The notes under the pieces are model-generated. The model did no database searches. It was not told the DNA's origin and saw nothing but the letters and a program-made list of their open reading frames with translations. Shown piece by piece: positions 1 to 9,650 of a stretch of 64,000 nt of DNA. Origin of the DNA: Spirochaetales bacterium Spiro_09 (lineage in GTDB: Bacteria > Spirochaetota > Spirochaetia > Treponematales > Treponemataceae); NCBI GenBank assembly GCA_001604385.1, contig LVBK01000004.1:1-64000 (forward strand), in the 5' to 3' direction. The position numbers and the translations under genes were made by a program. The first letter of the stretch is position 1; each line of letters opens with the position of its first letter.

Positions 1-77
1 GCGCAAGATAACGTGATTTCATGTTAAAAATTATATACTGATTTAGCCAATAATCAGTATGAAAAATTGAAGAAAAC

Positions 78-1328
78 TCATATTTCTCCATGAATCCGGC
101 GGAAAATTTCCTGCGCGGCGGCCCGGGCCGAAGCAAGCGCAAAATGAATATTATAGCCGCCGGTATCCCCGTCTACATCAAGAACCTCGCCGGCAAAGAA
201 CAGGCCCTTCACGAGACGCGATTCCATGGTCGAGGGAATAACCTCGTCAGTATGTATGCCGCCGGCTGTTGCCATTGCCTCTGAAAAGCCTCCGGTATGA
301 TCCACCTCGAATTCCAGTGAAACCAGGTTCTTTGCCAGTTGCTTGCGTACATTTTTTGGCAAGTCGGAAGCGGCACAGTCCGGGGCGCAACCCGATCGGG
401 CCAGAACAATCACTGCAAGGGATTCCGCCACGCCAAGCGATGTCACGATATTTTTAACATTCTTTTTCGGCGAGGCGGCACAGGCGTCACGCAAACGGGT
501 ATCCGCGGCAGATTCGTCCGGAAGGGAAACCAGGTTGAGCGTTATCCGGTCTCCCCGGTCTATATACCGCGATATATCAAGAATCCCGGGACCCGACAAA
601 CCACGGTGGGTAAAAAGCACATCGCCACAGCGTTTCAGTATTTTCCTGCCATTCCGCCACAGCGACACTTCGCACTGTTCACAGGCGAGGCCGGAACAGG
701 AAGCCGCGTCATACGAGCGCGGGTACACCGGAGCGAGGGCGGGACGGGGGGTAACAATAGTATGACCAAGGCTGGCAGCAAGGGATATACCACTGCCATC
801 AGAGCCGGTTGTCGGCCAGGAGCATCCTCCGGTGGCCATCAGGACACAGGAACAGTGATATACCTCCCGGGATGTTGTACACACAAAATGACGTGAGTTT
901 CCCTCACCGGCTACTTCTATCGATTCAACCGAACGGGAGAAGCCCTTGCCAACCCTGGTCGTCATGCATGAACCATAGAGCACATCCAGGACATCCGAGG
1001 CACACATGGTTTCAGGGAACAGTTTTCCGTCATGGGCTTCAACAAGAGGCAACCCGCGCCGTTCAAAGAAGTCACGGAGGCTGTCGGGGCCAAAGGCAGA
1101 AAGACAGGATTTTACAAAGCGGCTCTTTTGTCCATAACTTGCACAAAAACGGTCAAGAGATGCTGTATTGCTTACGTTACACTTACCTGAACCCGACACA
1201 AGCAACTTACGGCCCGGCTTCAGATTTGAATCAACCAGCGTCACCCGTATTCCGTATTCTCCGCACAGAAGGGCACCCATAAGGCCGGCAGGCCCGGCAC
1301 CGCATACAACAAGATCAGTACTGATCAT
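78..1328 (-). CDS. NAD(P)/FAD-dependent oxidoreductase (HI0933/BaiN-like flavoprotein)
   Basis: Translation has N-terminal Rossmann motif DLVVCGAGPAGLMGALLCGEYG and C-terminal FAGEVLDVDGDTGGYNIHFALASARAAA typical of the family; ATG at 1328 preferred over the TTG-initiated ORF start at 1376. Confidence 0.88.
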   Translation of the reverse strand: MISTDLVVCGAGPAGLMGALLCGEYGIRVTLVDSNLKPGRKLLVSGSGKCNVSNTASLDRFCASYGQKSRFVKSCLSAFGPDSLRDFFERRGLPLVEAHDGKLFPETMCASDVLDVLYGSCMTTRVGKGFSRSVESIEVAGEGNSRHFVCTTSREVYHCSCVLMATGGCSWPTTGSDGSGISLAASLGHTIVTPRPALAPVYPRSYDAASCSGLACEQCEVSLWRNGRKILKRCGDVLFTHRGLSGPGILDISRYIDRGDRITLNLVSLPDESAADTRLRDACAASPKKNVKNIVTSLGVAESLAVIVLARSGCAPDCAASDLPKNVRKQLAKNLVSLEFEVDHTGGFSEAMATAGGIHTDEVIPSTMESRLVKGLFFAGEVLDVDGDTGGYNIHFALASARAAAQEIFRRIHGEI

Positions 1329-1399
1329 ATCCAAAAAGATAGCAGAAAAACCAGAAAAAAAAAGTATGGAAGGCAAAAAGAATCGCTTTTTATATAAAA

Positions 1400-1427
1400 A
1401 ACGGCCAGGTTTTTCATCTGACCGTTT
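1400..1427 (-). terminator. Rho-independent terminator downstream of tRNA-Arg
   Basis: Minus strand AACGGTCAG-atgaaaaa-CCTGGCCGTTTTTT stem followed by T-run. Confidence 0.55.
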
Positions 1428-1465
1428 ATTACCCGCTTAAAAAAACAGCTTTCTGAACCAGAAAT

Positions 1466-1538
1466 GATCCATAGACGATTCGAACGTCCGACCTGTTGCT
1501 TAGGAGGCAACCGCTCTATCCAACTGAGCTAATGGATC
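1466..1538 (-). tRNA. tRNA-Arg (anticodon CCT)
   Basis: Reverse complement GATCCATTAGCTCAGTTGGATAGAGCGGTTGCCTCCTAAGCAACAGGTCGGACGTTCGAATCGTCTATGGATC folds as a cloverleaf; anticodon loop CTCCTAA. Confidence 0.93.
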
Positions 1539-1627
1539 AAAAAAAATTGGCTCGTGATGGCACACAGCCGGAAACTATACTACATGAAAGGAGCATCTTC
1601 CTCAAGACCATCCAAAACCTCAGCACA

Positions 1628-1677
1628 AAAAAAACAGGCCGTTAACCTTCCGGTTTCCGGCCTGTCCCCTTTTTTTT
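1628..1677. terminator. Likely bidirectional terminator
   Basis: Inverted repeat acaggccg...cggcctgt flanked by A-run and T-run. Confidence 0.6.
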
Positions 1678-1797
1678 ACCTGCAAGATCCTTAATTCAAG
1701 AGCATGGTATCCCGACTTCAATTCAATTACTATAGGAAAAAGTCCTATTTTTATCGAAAAAATAACGTAATGGATAAAAACCGGAACGCAGTGTATT

Positions 1798-2349
1798 ATG
1801 ACTTCTATGTCAGTCAAACGCTTTATGCTCCTCTTTGGAATCATACAGGTCTCCGTTGCGTCAAATCTGATACTGGCGCTTGTCGCACAGCATTTGTCGC
1901 TCCCGGTTTTCCTGGATTCGACCTTTACCATACTGACCGCGGCATGGTTCGGCTTAATTCCGGGCATCATCACCGGGTTTTTGACAAACCTGGTCCATGA
2001 AGCGGTTTCCGGCTTCGACGGGGTAAAACTGCCGTTCGCAATCGTTAACATGACTTCCGCGCTGATAACCTGGTTCGCGGTACGGAGAGGCTTTCTGAGA
2101 CATGCTACCGGAGCCTTCTGGCTGTTGATCGTGCTCGCTCTCGCAAATGCTTTTTTGGGGTCGATCATCGTGACCACTCTTTTTTCGGGGGTGACCGACT
2201 CCCAGGTAGACAATATCGTCAGGGCAATCGTTATATCGGGACAATCGGTACTCACCTCTGCCTTTCTTGCCCGTGTATTCATTAACATTGTCGATAAAGG
2301 AATCGCGATCCTGATCCTTTTTCCCCTGTACCGGAAACTGAAGGGATGA
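1798..2349 (+). CDS. ECF transporter S-component-like integral membrane protein, probable sensory partner of downstream kinase
   Basis: About six hydrophobic segments; motif FLDSTFTILTAAWFGLIPGIITGFLTNLVHEAVSG resembles ECF-S proteins; ATGA overlap with the histidine kinase. Confidence 0.7.
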   Translation: MTSMSVKRFMLLFGIIQVSVASNLILALVAQHLSLPVFLDSTFTILTAAWFGLIPGIITGFLTNLVHEAVSGFDGVKLPFAIVNMTSALITWFAVRRGFLRHATGAFWLLIVLALANAFLGSIIVTTLFSGVTDSQVDNIVRAIVISGQSVLTSAFLARVFINIVDKGIAILILFPLYRKLKG

Positions 2350-3488
2350 CCCGTTTACCCTCCGGCAAAGAACACATACCGACAGCGGGCATCTCGTTCA
2401 TCAGTGTTCTGGTTGTCATCATGAGCGGCATGATTTTCTTTATTTCCATTCAAAATGCAAGTCGCATGAGAATCGCCCAGGTACATGATGCTCTTGAGGG
2501 TTTGAAATCGGATTTCCTGTATAAACTGACCTGTGACAACGAGCATTACCAGGCAGCCGAAGCACTTTCAAGTATTCAGAACATTGTGCAATTCCCGGTG
2601 ATCCGGAATTACCGCACGACAGTCCCGGTCATTTTTTTCTATGCGGAACACACTACGCCCGATTCATACACAGCAAGCTGCTTTATGCACGATATTGAGG
2701 TTCTCGGAAACCTGATAACCACCTTTGACAACAACCTGTATGACTCTTTATCGACATTGTTCTATTTATTGGTCTGCTTTATGCTTATCGGGGTTATTTT
2801 TATAAGCTATTCCGAATACAGCATTTACACCCGGTATATGCAGGAACGCTCGGATAAAGCCGTATCGGAAAAAAGCGCGGATCTTCTGGAAGAGGAGCGC
2901 GCTAAAATAGCCTGTGAACTGCATGATACCGTTGCCCAAAAGCTTGGGTACATAGCCCAGAGCTGGACCGGCTTGGCAGAATCGCCTCACTCACGGCACC
3001 TGTATCGGTTTCTGACTGAATCGATAACCGATCTTCGCGGCCTGTATCAGGGACTGGCCGGGCCGGGACAGCAAAACATGAGTTTCGAAGAAAAGCTCGT
3101 ACAGCTGTTCGAGGATTTCAGGCCCCTGTGCAGCGCCCGGCTCAACTGGAAACTTCCAGGACTCTCCGGTATACATCCAGACGCCCGGACGCAATTGCAT
3201 ATATACCGCATTTTGCAGGAGTTGCTCACCAATTGCCGCAAACATTCACAGGCAACCGAGGTCTCGGTTATCGTCGCGTACGTTCCCCCGGTTCTCCGTA
3301 TCAGATACAGCGATAACGGGCGGGGCAAAAACGTGCGGACAGAAGACGGTTTTGGCACCCGAAGCATCGCGCTTCGCTCGGGTTTTTTGCACGCGCGGCT
3401 TATCACGCAGAAAACCGGAGAGGGCAAAGGGTTTACGATGGAAATGGAGGTACCGATTCGCCATGGGAACCATATTAATAGCAGATGA
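2346..3488 (+). CDS. Sensor histidine kinase (HisKA_3/NarX-DegS type)
   Basis: Two TM segments; H-box ERAKIACELHDTVAQKLGY; HATPase motifs LQELLTNCRKHSQ and YSDNGRGKN. Confidence 0.88.
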   Translation: MTRLPSGKEHIPTAGISFISVLVVIMSGMIFFISIQNASRMRIAQVHDALEGLKSDFLYKLTCDNEHYQAAEALSSIQNIVQFPVIRNYRTTVPVIFFYAEHTTPDSYTASCFMHDIEVLGNLITTFDNNLYDSLSTLFYLLVCFMLIGVIFISYSEYSIYTRYMQERSDKAVSEKSADLLEEERAKIACELHDTVAQKLGYIAQSWTGLAESPHSRHLYRFLTESITDLRGLYQGLAGPGQQNMSFEEKLVQLFEDFRPLCSARLNWKLPGLSGIHPDARTQLHIYRILQELLTNCRKHSQATEVSVIVAYVPPVLRIRYSDNGRGKNVRTEDGFGTRSIALRSGFLHARLITQKTGEGKGFTMEMEVPIRHGNHINSR

Positions 3489-4074
3489 CCATCACCTGAT
3501 TTTTGACGGCATACAGCATCATATCGGGGACAAACACACACTGCTTGCCGCGCAGAGCGTTGAGCAGGCGCTGCAGACAATAAGAACCATACCGCTTCAT
3601 GCCTGCATTCTGGACATCAAGATCGGAAATCGCAGCGGGTTTGAATGTCTTGAACCGTTGCCAATAGAAACGCCGGCCTTTATGCTCTCCATGCACAAGT
3701 CGGGTTATTATGCGCAAAAAGCGCGAAAAAACGGAGCACGGGGCTACTTTTTGAAGGACGAGCCGCTTGACCTCCTTTTCGCAGCAATTAATGCACCGCA
3801 CAACAGAATGTTCTGGGCGACAGAGACGGTACTGAAACTGTTTGAAGACGGCACAACCGGCGGAGATTCCGGTTTTGAAGTTCTATCGAGCCGCGAACAG
3901 CAAATTTTCATGCTGCTTGCGGATGGACTTTCCTGCCGGGAAATTGCCGAGCGATTGATAATAAGCCCCAAAACGGTCAACGTGCACCGGGATCATATTA
4001 TGGAGAAATTGTCCCTTGAAAAGAATGCGGATATTATGAAAAAGGCCATAGAATGGGGCGTTCTGCTGGTATAA
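3463..4074 (+). CDS. Response regulator, NarL/LuxR family
   Basis: Receiver ILIADDHHLIFDGIQ with phospho-Asp in CILDIKIGNRSG; LuxR HTH LSSREQQIFMLLADGLSCREIAERLIISPKTVNVHRDHIMEKL. Confidence 0.9.
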   Translation: MGTILIADDHHLIFDGIQHHIGDKHTLLAAQSVEQALQTIRTIPLHACILDIKIGNRSGFECLEPLPIETPAFMLSMHKSGYYAQKARKNGARGYFLKDEPLDLLFAAINAPHNRMFWATETVLKLFEDGTTGGDSGFEVLSSREQQIFMLLADGLSCREIAERLIISPKTVNVHRDHIMEKLSLEKNADIMKKAIEWGVLLV

Positions 4075-4107
4075 GACTGATAAAAAGCGTTTAAAATAAA
4101 AATAGAG

Positions 4108-4142
4108 TCTGTACAGGAAGCCGTTCGCCTCCGGTACAGACC
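4108..4142 (-). terminator. Terminator after rubrerythrin
   Basis: Inverted repeat GTCTGTAC...GTACAGAC followed on minus strand by a T-rich tract. Confidence 0.5.
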
Positions 4143-4149
4143 CTTTCGC

Positions 4150-4725
4150 TTACCAGTTTTCTCCCAGCCGTTCAAAATAGGACTGGGGATGAGCGCAGGC
4201 GGGGCACATTTTGGGAGCTTCCTTGCCCACGTAGATAAATCCGCAATTAATGCATCGCCAGGTAGTCGGTGACTCCTGAACCCACATATCACCGTCTTCA
4301 ATATGCTTTGCCATGGCCTCAAAGCGCTTGGCATGCTGCTTTTCCGCAACCGCGATATTTTCCATCACTATGGCAATGGTATCAAAGCCCTCGGTACGGG
4401 CAATCTTTGCGTAATCGGGATACATGTGCTGCCATTCATGATTTTCGCCATGGGCTGCCTGCAACAGGTTTTCCCTTGTGCTGGCGATAATGCCGGCATC
4501 GCCTGAAGCGGGAATGGTCAACGCGCCGCCTTCAAGGAATTTGAACAGACGCTTTGCGTGCTCTTTTTCCTGGTCTGCTGTCTCCAGGAAGATCTGCTGA
4601 ATTTGAATGTAGCCTTCTTCCTTGGCCTTGCTCGCCCAGAATGTGTAACGATTGCGGGCCTGGGATTCTCCCATAAAAGCCGCAAGCAGATTTTTTTCTG
4701 TTTCGGTACCTTTTACTGATTTCAT
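4150..4725 (-). CDS. Rubrerythrin family protein
   Basis: MKSVKGTETEKNLLAAFMGESQARNRYTFWASKAKEEGY with C-terminal rubredoxin-like CINCGFIYVGKEAPKMCPACAHP. Confidence 0.95.
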   Translation of the reverse strand: MKSVKGTETEKNLLAAFMGESQARNRYTFWASKAKEEGYIQIQQIFLETADQEKEHAKRLFKFLEGGALTIPASGDAGIIASTRENLLQAAHGENHEWQHMYPDYAKIARTEGFDTIAIVMENIAVAEKQHAKRFEAMAKHIEDGDMWVQESPTTWRCINCGFIYVGKEAPKMCPACAHPQSYFERLGENW

Positions 4726-4884
4726 GATTGATCCTCCGGATTGATTTTGATACGGCGTACGAACCGAGCGTTCGTCACTTTCGCAAGCCGGCACCTTGCA
4801 TGCAGGGTGCGCGGCCGGTTAGCAGATTGCTTTGCCCAATTATAAACGGGGTGCGAGCAAAACACAAGCTCGCTGGACCCACTT

Positions 4885-6243
4885 TTACTTTTGCACAAAC
4901 GTAAACGCGCGGCCTGTTTTGCCTGCCCGTCCGGTTCTGCCGATTCGGTGAACATAATCGTCATAGGTGCTGGGCTGCGAATAATTGATGACATGGGAAA
5001 TATCGGACACGTCGATACCACGGGCAGCGACATCGGTCGCGACCAGAATGTCGATTTCGTTCGTTTTGAGCCGCTTGATAGCCCGGCTTCGCTGTGCCTG
5101 GCTTTTGTTCCCGTGAATCTGGTCAACCCGGAAGCCGCGTGCAACCAGTTCACGGCCAAGTTTTTCAACCAGTCGCTTGGTATCATCAAAAATGATCGTC
5201 TTTCCCCGTCCGTCGGATATCAACAGATCGTGAAGCAAGTCTATCTTCTCTTCCTTCTGACGGAAGAACACGACATCCTGCTTGACGCTGTCAGCGGTTA
5301 CGCCTTCCTTGACCGATACAGTAACCGGATCGCGGGCGAAATTCCGGATCTGACTCTCAATCTTGTCGTCAACGGTCGCGCTGAAAAACAGGGTCTGGCG
5401 CTGTTTCGGCATCAGGGCAAAGATGGAGGTGATATCCCGGATAAAGCCCATGTCCAGCATACGGTCGAATTCGTCAAGAACAGCGAACGAGATGGTCGAC
5501 AAACTGAGGGTTTTTTGCTGCAAGTGATCTTTAATGCGGCCGGGAGTTCCAATGATAATGCGCGGACTGCGCTTCAGGTCGCGCACCTGGATATTCATGG
5601 ATGCGCCACCGATCAACAAGGCAGTGCGAATACCGGTATTCTTGCTGAAAGCGAGAATTTCTTCCTGAATTTGCTGTGCAAGTTCGCGGGTTGGAGCCAT
5701 TATCAGACAGCGATGTTCCATATTCCGGATCAGATCGTTGATCATGGGAAGAGAAAAGGCGGCTGTCTTTCCGGTACCCGTGTTGGCGATACCGACAACA
5801 TCGCGGCCTTCAAGCACGAGGGGAATAGTTTTATCCTGAATGGGTGACGGTTTTTCATATCCCTTTGCCCGGATATTTTCCAGGATGCGCGGATGCACCG
5901 CAAAATCGGAAAAATCGTGCTGGGGAATATATTCGGCTTTTTCGGCTATGGTCGCTTCCTGGACAAACCGTTTCGGATCGATAAACTGCTTGACCCGTCC
6001 ATTCCTGCCGGAAATTACTTCGCGTCCGTCGGAACGTCTGGCGTCCGAGGGAAGTGATACCCTGCCCCCGCGAGGTGCAGGCCGACCGAAGCGGCGGTTT
6101 TCGCCGGCTTCGTTATTATTGCTGCGGAAGGAGCGGCTTGCCGGCGCGCGGCTGGAAGAACCGGTTATTGCGGATACACCCGCGGATGACGAACGAGCTC
6201 CGCGCCTGTCGGCACGGGCTGGGCTTTGTGATGATTGCATCAA
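4885..6243 (-). CDS. DEAD-box ATP-dependent RNA helicase (RhlE-like) with R/S/G-rich N-terminal extension
   Basis: Motifs ANTGTGKTAAF, APTRELAQQ, GTPGRIKDHL, VLDEFDRMLD (DEAD-box variant), FFSAT, HRIGRTGRAG. Confidence 0.93.
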   Translation of the reverse strand: MMQSSQSPARADRRGARSSSAGVSAITGSSSRAPASRSFRSNNNEAGENRRFGRPAPRGGRVSLPSDARRSDGREVISGRNGRVKQFIDPKRFVQEATIAEKAEYIPQHDFSDFAVHPRILENIRAKGYEKPSPIQDKTIPLVLEGRDVVGIANTGTGKTAAFSLPMINDLIRNMEHRCLIMAPTRELAQQIQEEILAFSKNTGIRTALLIGGASMNIQVRDLKRSPRIIIGTPGRIKDHLQQKTLSLSTISFAVLDEFDRMLDMGFIRDITSIFALMPKQRQTLFFSATVDDKIESQIRNFARDPVTVSVKEGVTADSVKQDVVFFRQKEEKIDLLHDLLISDGRGKTIIFDDTKRLVEKLGRELVARGFRVDQIHGNKSQAQRSRAIKRLKTNEIDILVATDVAARGIDVSDISHVINYSQPSTYDDYVHRIGRTGRAGKTGRAFTFVQK

Positions 6244-6493
6244 GAAGAGCCTCTTACAGAATGAGTAGTGTGCAACAAGAATGTTCGGGACTCTGCGGGC
6301 GAAGAGGCAGGCAAGGGCCTGCGGTTACGGAGGGAGTGCCGTGTACTGTTTCCCCGGTGCGAAAATCGCACTGCCGGAAACGGCTCCCCCGCAATGCCGT
6401 ATCGAAACCCGATTGGCGGGGGAAAACTGATTACATCCGTGATAATAGCATAATACAAAAAGGGTGCATACCCCCCCCTTAACCGACAACCCC

Positions 6494-6523
6494 GGTTGAC
6501 AATCACCAATTCCCCGCATCATA
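6494..6523 (+). promoter_or_regulatory. Putative sigma70 promoter of citrate synthase
   Basis: TTGACA, about 18 nt, CATACT upstream of ATG 6576. Confidence 0.4.
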
Positions 6524-6575
6524 CTCGGAAATACTGGACAATCCGCCGAGGCAACAGACCGACCAAGGAGTACAC

Positions 6576-7863
6576 ATGAAAGAAGTAGAACTGAAGATAG
6601 AAGGAAAAACGCTGAAACTGCCGGTAATTGAGGGTACGATGGGCGAGAAGGCCATCGATATTACCAGCCTCCGCAAGGATACCGGCTATATAACCATGGA
6701 CGACGGATATCAGAATACGGGCAGTTGCCAGAGCGCCATTACGTTTATTGACGGCGAAAAGGGCATCCTGAAATATCGGGGAATAGATATTCAGGAACTG
6801 GCCGCACAATCCTCGTTTATAGACACGGCCTACCTTCTTATATACGGCGAATTGCCCAAACACGACGTAAAAAAAAGAGTTTTCAAGCCTTTTGAACGAA
6901 CACTCCATGCTTCACGAAGATATGATTCATTACTTTGAACGCATACCGCGCAAAGCCCATCCCATGGCCATTCTGAGCATGATGGTCAACGCTCTTGCCA
7001 TCTTCTATCCGGAATACTTTGTTGACAGCGACGACTCGTCAGTCTTTACCGTCATGGCAGCCCGGCTCATTTCCAAAATACGGACGATGGCCGCCTATGC
7101 CTATAAAAAGTCGATCGGGGAACCCTTTGTGTATCCGCGGCCCGACCTCCGTTATTGCGGCAACTTCCTGAACATGATGTTCGACAGCCCGGTCAAACCC
7201 TACGAGATTGACCCCGAAATGGAGCGAATTCTCAACATGATCCTGGTCATTCATGCCGATCACGAGCAGAATTGCAGTACCTCGACCGTACGACTGGTAG
7301 GCAGTTCCAAGGTCAATCTGTATTCATCGGTCTGTGCGGGTATTTGCGCGCTCTGGGGCCCACTGCACGGCGGGGCAAACCAGGACGTCATCGAGATGCT
7401 GGAAGGAATTCACAAGGATAAACTGAGCATAAAGGAAGTGGTTGAACGGGCCAAAAGCAAGGAAAACCCCTTCCGTCTGGCCGGCTTCGGCCATCGCGTA
7501 TACAAAAATTACGACCCGCGGGCAAAGCTTCTCAAGGAAGCGGCCTCGTCCTTCCTGTCAAAGCGAAAAATTGATGACCCGCTCATGCACATTGCGATGG
7601 AACTTGAGGAAGCGGCCCTCAAGGACGACTACTTTGTCGAGAGGAACCTCTACCCCAATGTCGACTTTTATAGCGGTATCCTCTACCGGGAAATGGGCTT
7701 TCCGAAGAACATGTTCACCGTCCTGTTCGCCATGGGGCGCATGCCGGGATGGATAGCCCAGTGGAAGGAAATGCACGATACAAAACCCTTCCGCATCGGC
7801 CGGCCGCGCCAGATTTACACCGGACTCACCGAGGCGCATTACATCCACTCGGATAATCGCTGA
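6576..7863 (+). CDS. gltA: Citrate synthase; reading frame interrupted by a +1 shift at an A8 run near 6869-6876
   Basis: ORF 6576-6938 gives the N-terminal part; frame from 6871 (KKEFSSLLNEHSMLHEDMIHYFERIPRKAHPMA...) gives the rest incl. GPLHGGANQDVIEML and GFGHRVYKNYDPRA. Confidence 0.9.
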
Positions 7864-7965
7864 GTTTATAGCGGTGTCACCAAAGGAGCCACCGCAGTGT
7901 AAATTGTTTCCAAAAACAACAAAAAGAACTGGCGAAATACCACATCCTCCTTTATAATCTGGAGG

Positions 7966-9648
7966 ATGAAACGAACTCTATACGCCGCCCTTGGCGCGGC
8001 ACTTTTTGCCCTTGCGTCCTGTGCATCTGAACCTCCGGCAGTTCCGGACTATTCAGCCTTACCTCCAGTCGACACATCGTTCTTTGTCCAAACCGACGGG
8101 ACGCGTTTTCGCGCACCGGATGGAAGCCCCTGGGTGGGCCGCGGGGTTGCCTTCGGCAACGCGGTCTGGAGCAACCCGCAGTCAGCTGCCGATTTTCAGC
8201 ATCACCGCATGAGCGACTACAAGGTCCTCAAGGAGATGGGCTTCAATTCTGTCAGGTTTTACATCAACTATGCCCTGTTTGAGTCCGACAACCGGCCCTA
8301 CCGCTACAAGCAGTCGGGGTTTGACTGGATTGACCGGAATATCGAGGCGGCACGGGCGGAGGGTATCCGCTTGATTCTGAACATGCACTACCCGCAGGGC
8401 GGTTTCCAATCAAACGGAAACGGAGACGCGCTGTGGACGAATCGGGCAAATCAGGACCGTCTGGTCGCCCTCTGGAAAGAAATAGCCTTCCGGTATCGCG
8501 CAGAACCGGTAATAATCGGCTACGGGCCGGTGAACGAGCCGGTTCCCGTTCACGGCATGAACGAATGGGAAGCCCTGTTACAGCGCATCATTGACGCAAT
8601 CCGCGAAGTTGACAGCCACCACATCATCTTTGCCGAGCGGGCTATCTGGCTAAAAAACGGTCACACTGACGAGATTCGCTCGAACCTTGAATTTCCGCAA
8701 AACATTACCGACCCGGCAGGCCAGTTGGCCCTCGAATTCCATTTTTACGATCCCATGCCCTTTACCCATCAGAACACATCTTGGACCTCGTACAATGGGC
8801 TCAATGCGTCCTGGCCGGACGAGAACCGTCTTGACTTGCGGGGCGGCCGCTGGGCCTCCTTTGCCGAAGCGGGACAGAACATGGAGAACGGTACCTTTGA
8901 CTGGCGGGAAGCCGGCGGAACACTGGTACGTCCGGACAGGGATGAATGGCTCGTTGCCTATCCGGTACTGCAAGCCCATTCAATCGGCACTCGGGGCTCG
9001 GTATGGATCGACCGGATTGTCGTGGAGGAATCCGCGGACAACGGCGAAACCTTCACCACCGTAAAAGAAACGCCCGGGAATACTGAAAACGGCTGGGATT
9101 TCTGGTCGAACGACAAAAGCGGCGCCTTTTCACTTTCGCGCCCGGATGCAGTCACCGGCAACCGCCTTTCGGTAAGCGGAACGACCGGGGACGCCAATAT
9201 CACCTGGAGGCAGGGAGGTATCTTCCTGGAAAAGGGAAAGACATACCGCTTCAGTGCCCGGCTAAAGGGGCGGAACATCGCGAAAGACGCAACGGTTCGC
9301 CTGCGGCTCGATTTTTATACCGGAGAAGCCGTCCGCGTGTGGAACCGGGCCTATCTGGAAGATCTGGTCGATTCCTATGTCGAACACGCGCAGAAACGCA
9401 ATCTTCCCCTGTATCTGGGAGAATTTGGCCTCGCCGCGGATGCCTTCGAGGAAGGACGAGGCGGTTTGCAATGGATAGAAGAAATGCTCGATATCCTGGT
9501 ATCGCGCAATATCACCTATAATTATCACACCTGGCGGGAAAGCGCCTTCGGCATTTTCCGTAATAATGTCGGCTACGCCGATCCAGCACAGGCATTCAAG
9601 CCGCTTGTAGAAACCTTCACACGGCTGCAAAATTCGGAGGAGAACTGA
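7966..9648 (+). CDS. Glycoside hydrolase family 5 lipoprotein with internal carbohydrate-binding-like insertion
   Basis: Lipobox LFALASC; GH5 motifs GYGPVNEPVPV (acid/base) and LYLGEFGLAAD (nucleophile); about 175 aa insertion between them. Confidence 0.85.
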   Translation: MKRTLYAALGAALFALASCASEPPAVPDYSALPPVDTSFFVQTDGTRFRAPDGSPWVGRGVAFGNAVWSNPQSAADFQHHRMSDYKVLKEMGFNSVRFYINYALFESDNRPYRYKQSGFDWIDRNIEAARAEGIRLILNMHYPQGGFQSNGNGDALWTNRANQDRLVALWKEIAFRYRAEPVIIGYGPVNEPVPVHGMNEWEALLQRIIDAIREVDSHHIIFAERAIWLKNGHTDEIRSNLEFPQNITDPAGQLALEFHFYDPMPFTHQNTSWTSYNGLNASWPDENRLDLRGGRWASFAEAGQNMENGTFDWREAGGTLVRPDRDEWLVAYPVLQAHSIGTRGSVWIDRIVVEESADNGETFTTVKETPGNTENGWDFWSNDKSGAFSLSRPDAVTGNRLSVSGTTGDANITWRQGGIFLEKGKTYRFSARLKGRNIAKDATVRLRLDFYTGEAVRVWNRAYLEDLVDSYVEHAQKRNLPLYLGEFGLAADAFEEGRGGLQWIEEMLDILVSRNITYNYHTWRESAFGIFRNNVGYADPAQAFKPLVETFTRLQNSEEN

Positions 9649-9650
9649 AT

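Noticed and set aside
4722-4884. Frameshifted helicase C-terminal extension
   Set aside because: The alternative frame after 4885 (KSGSSELVFCSHPVYNWAKQSANRP...) does not resemble an RhlE tail, so a frameshift is not supported.
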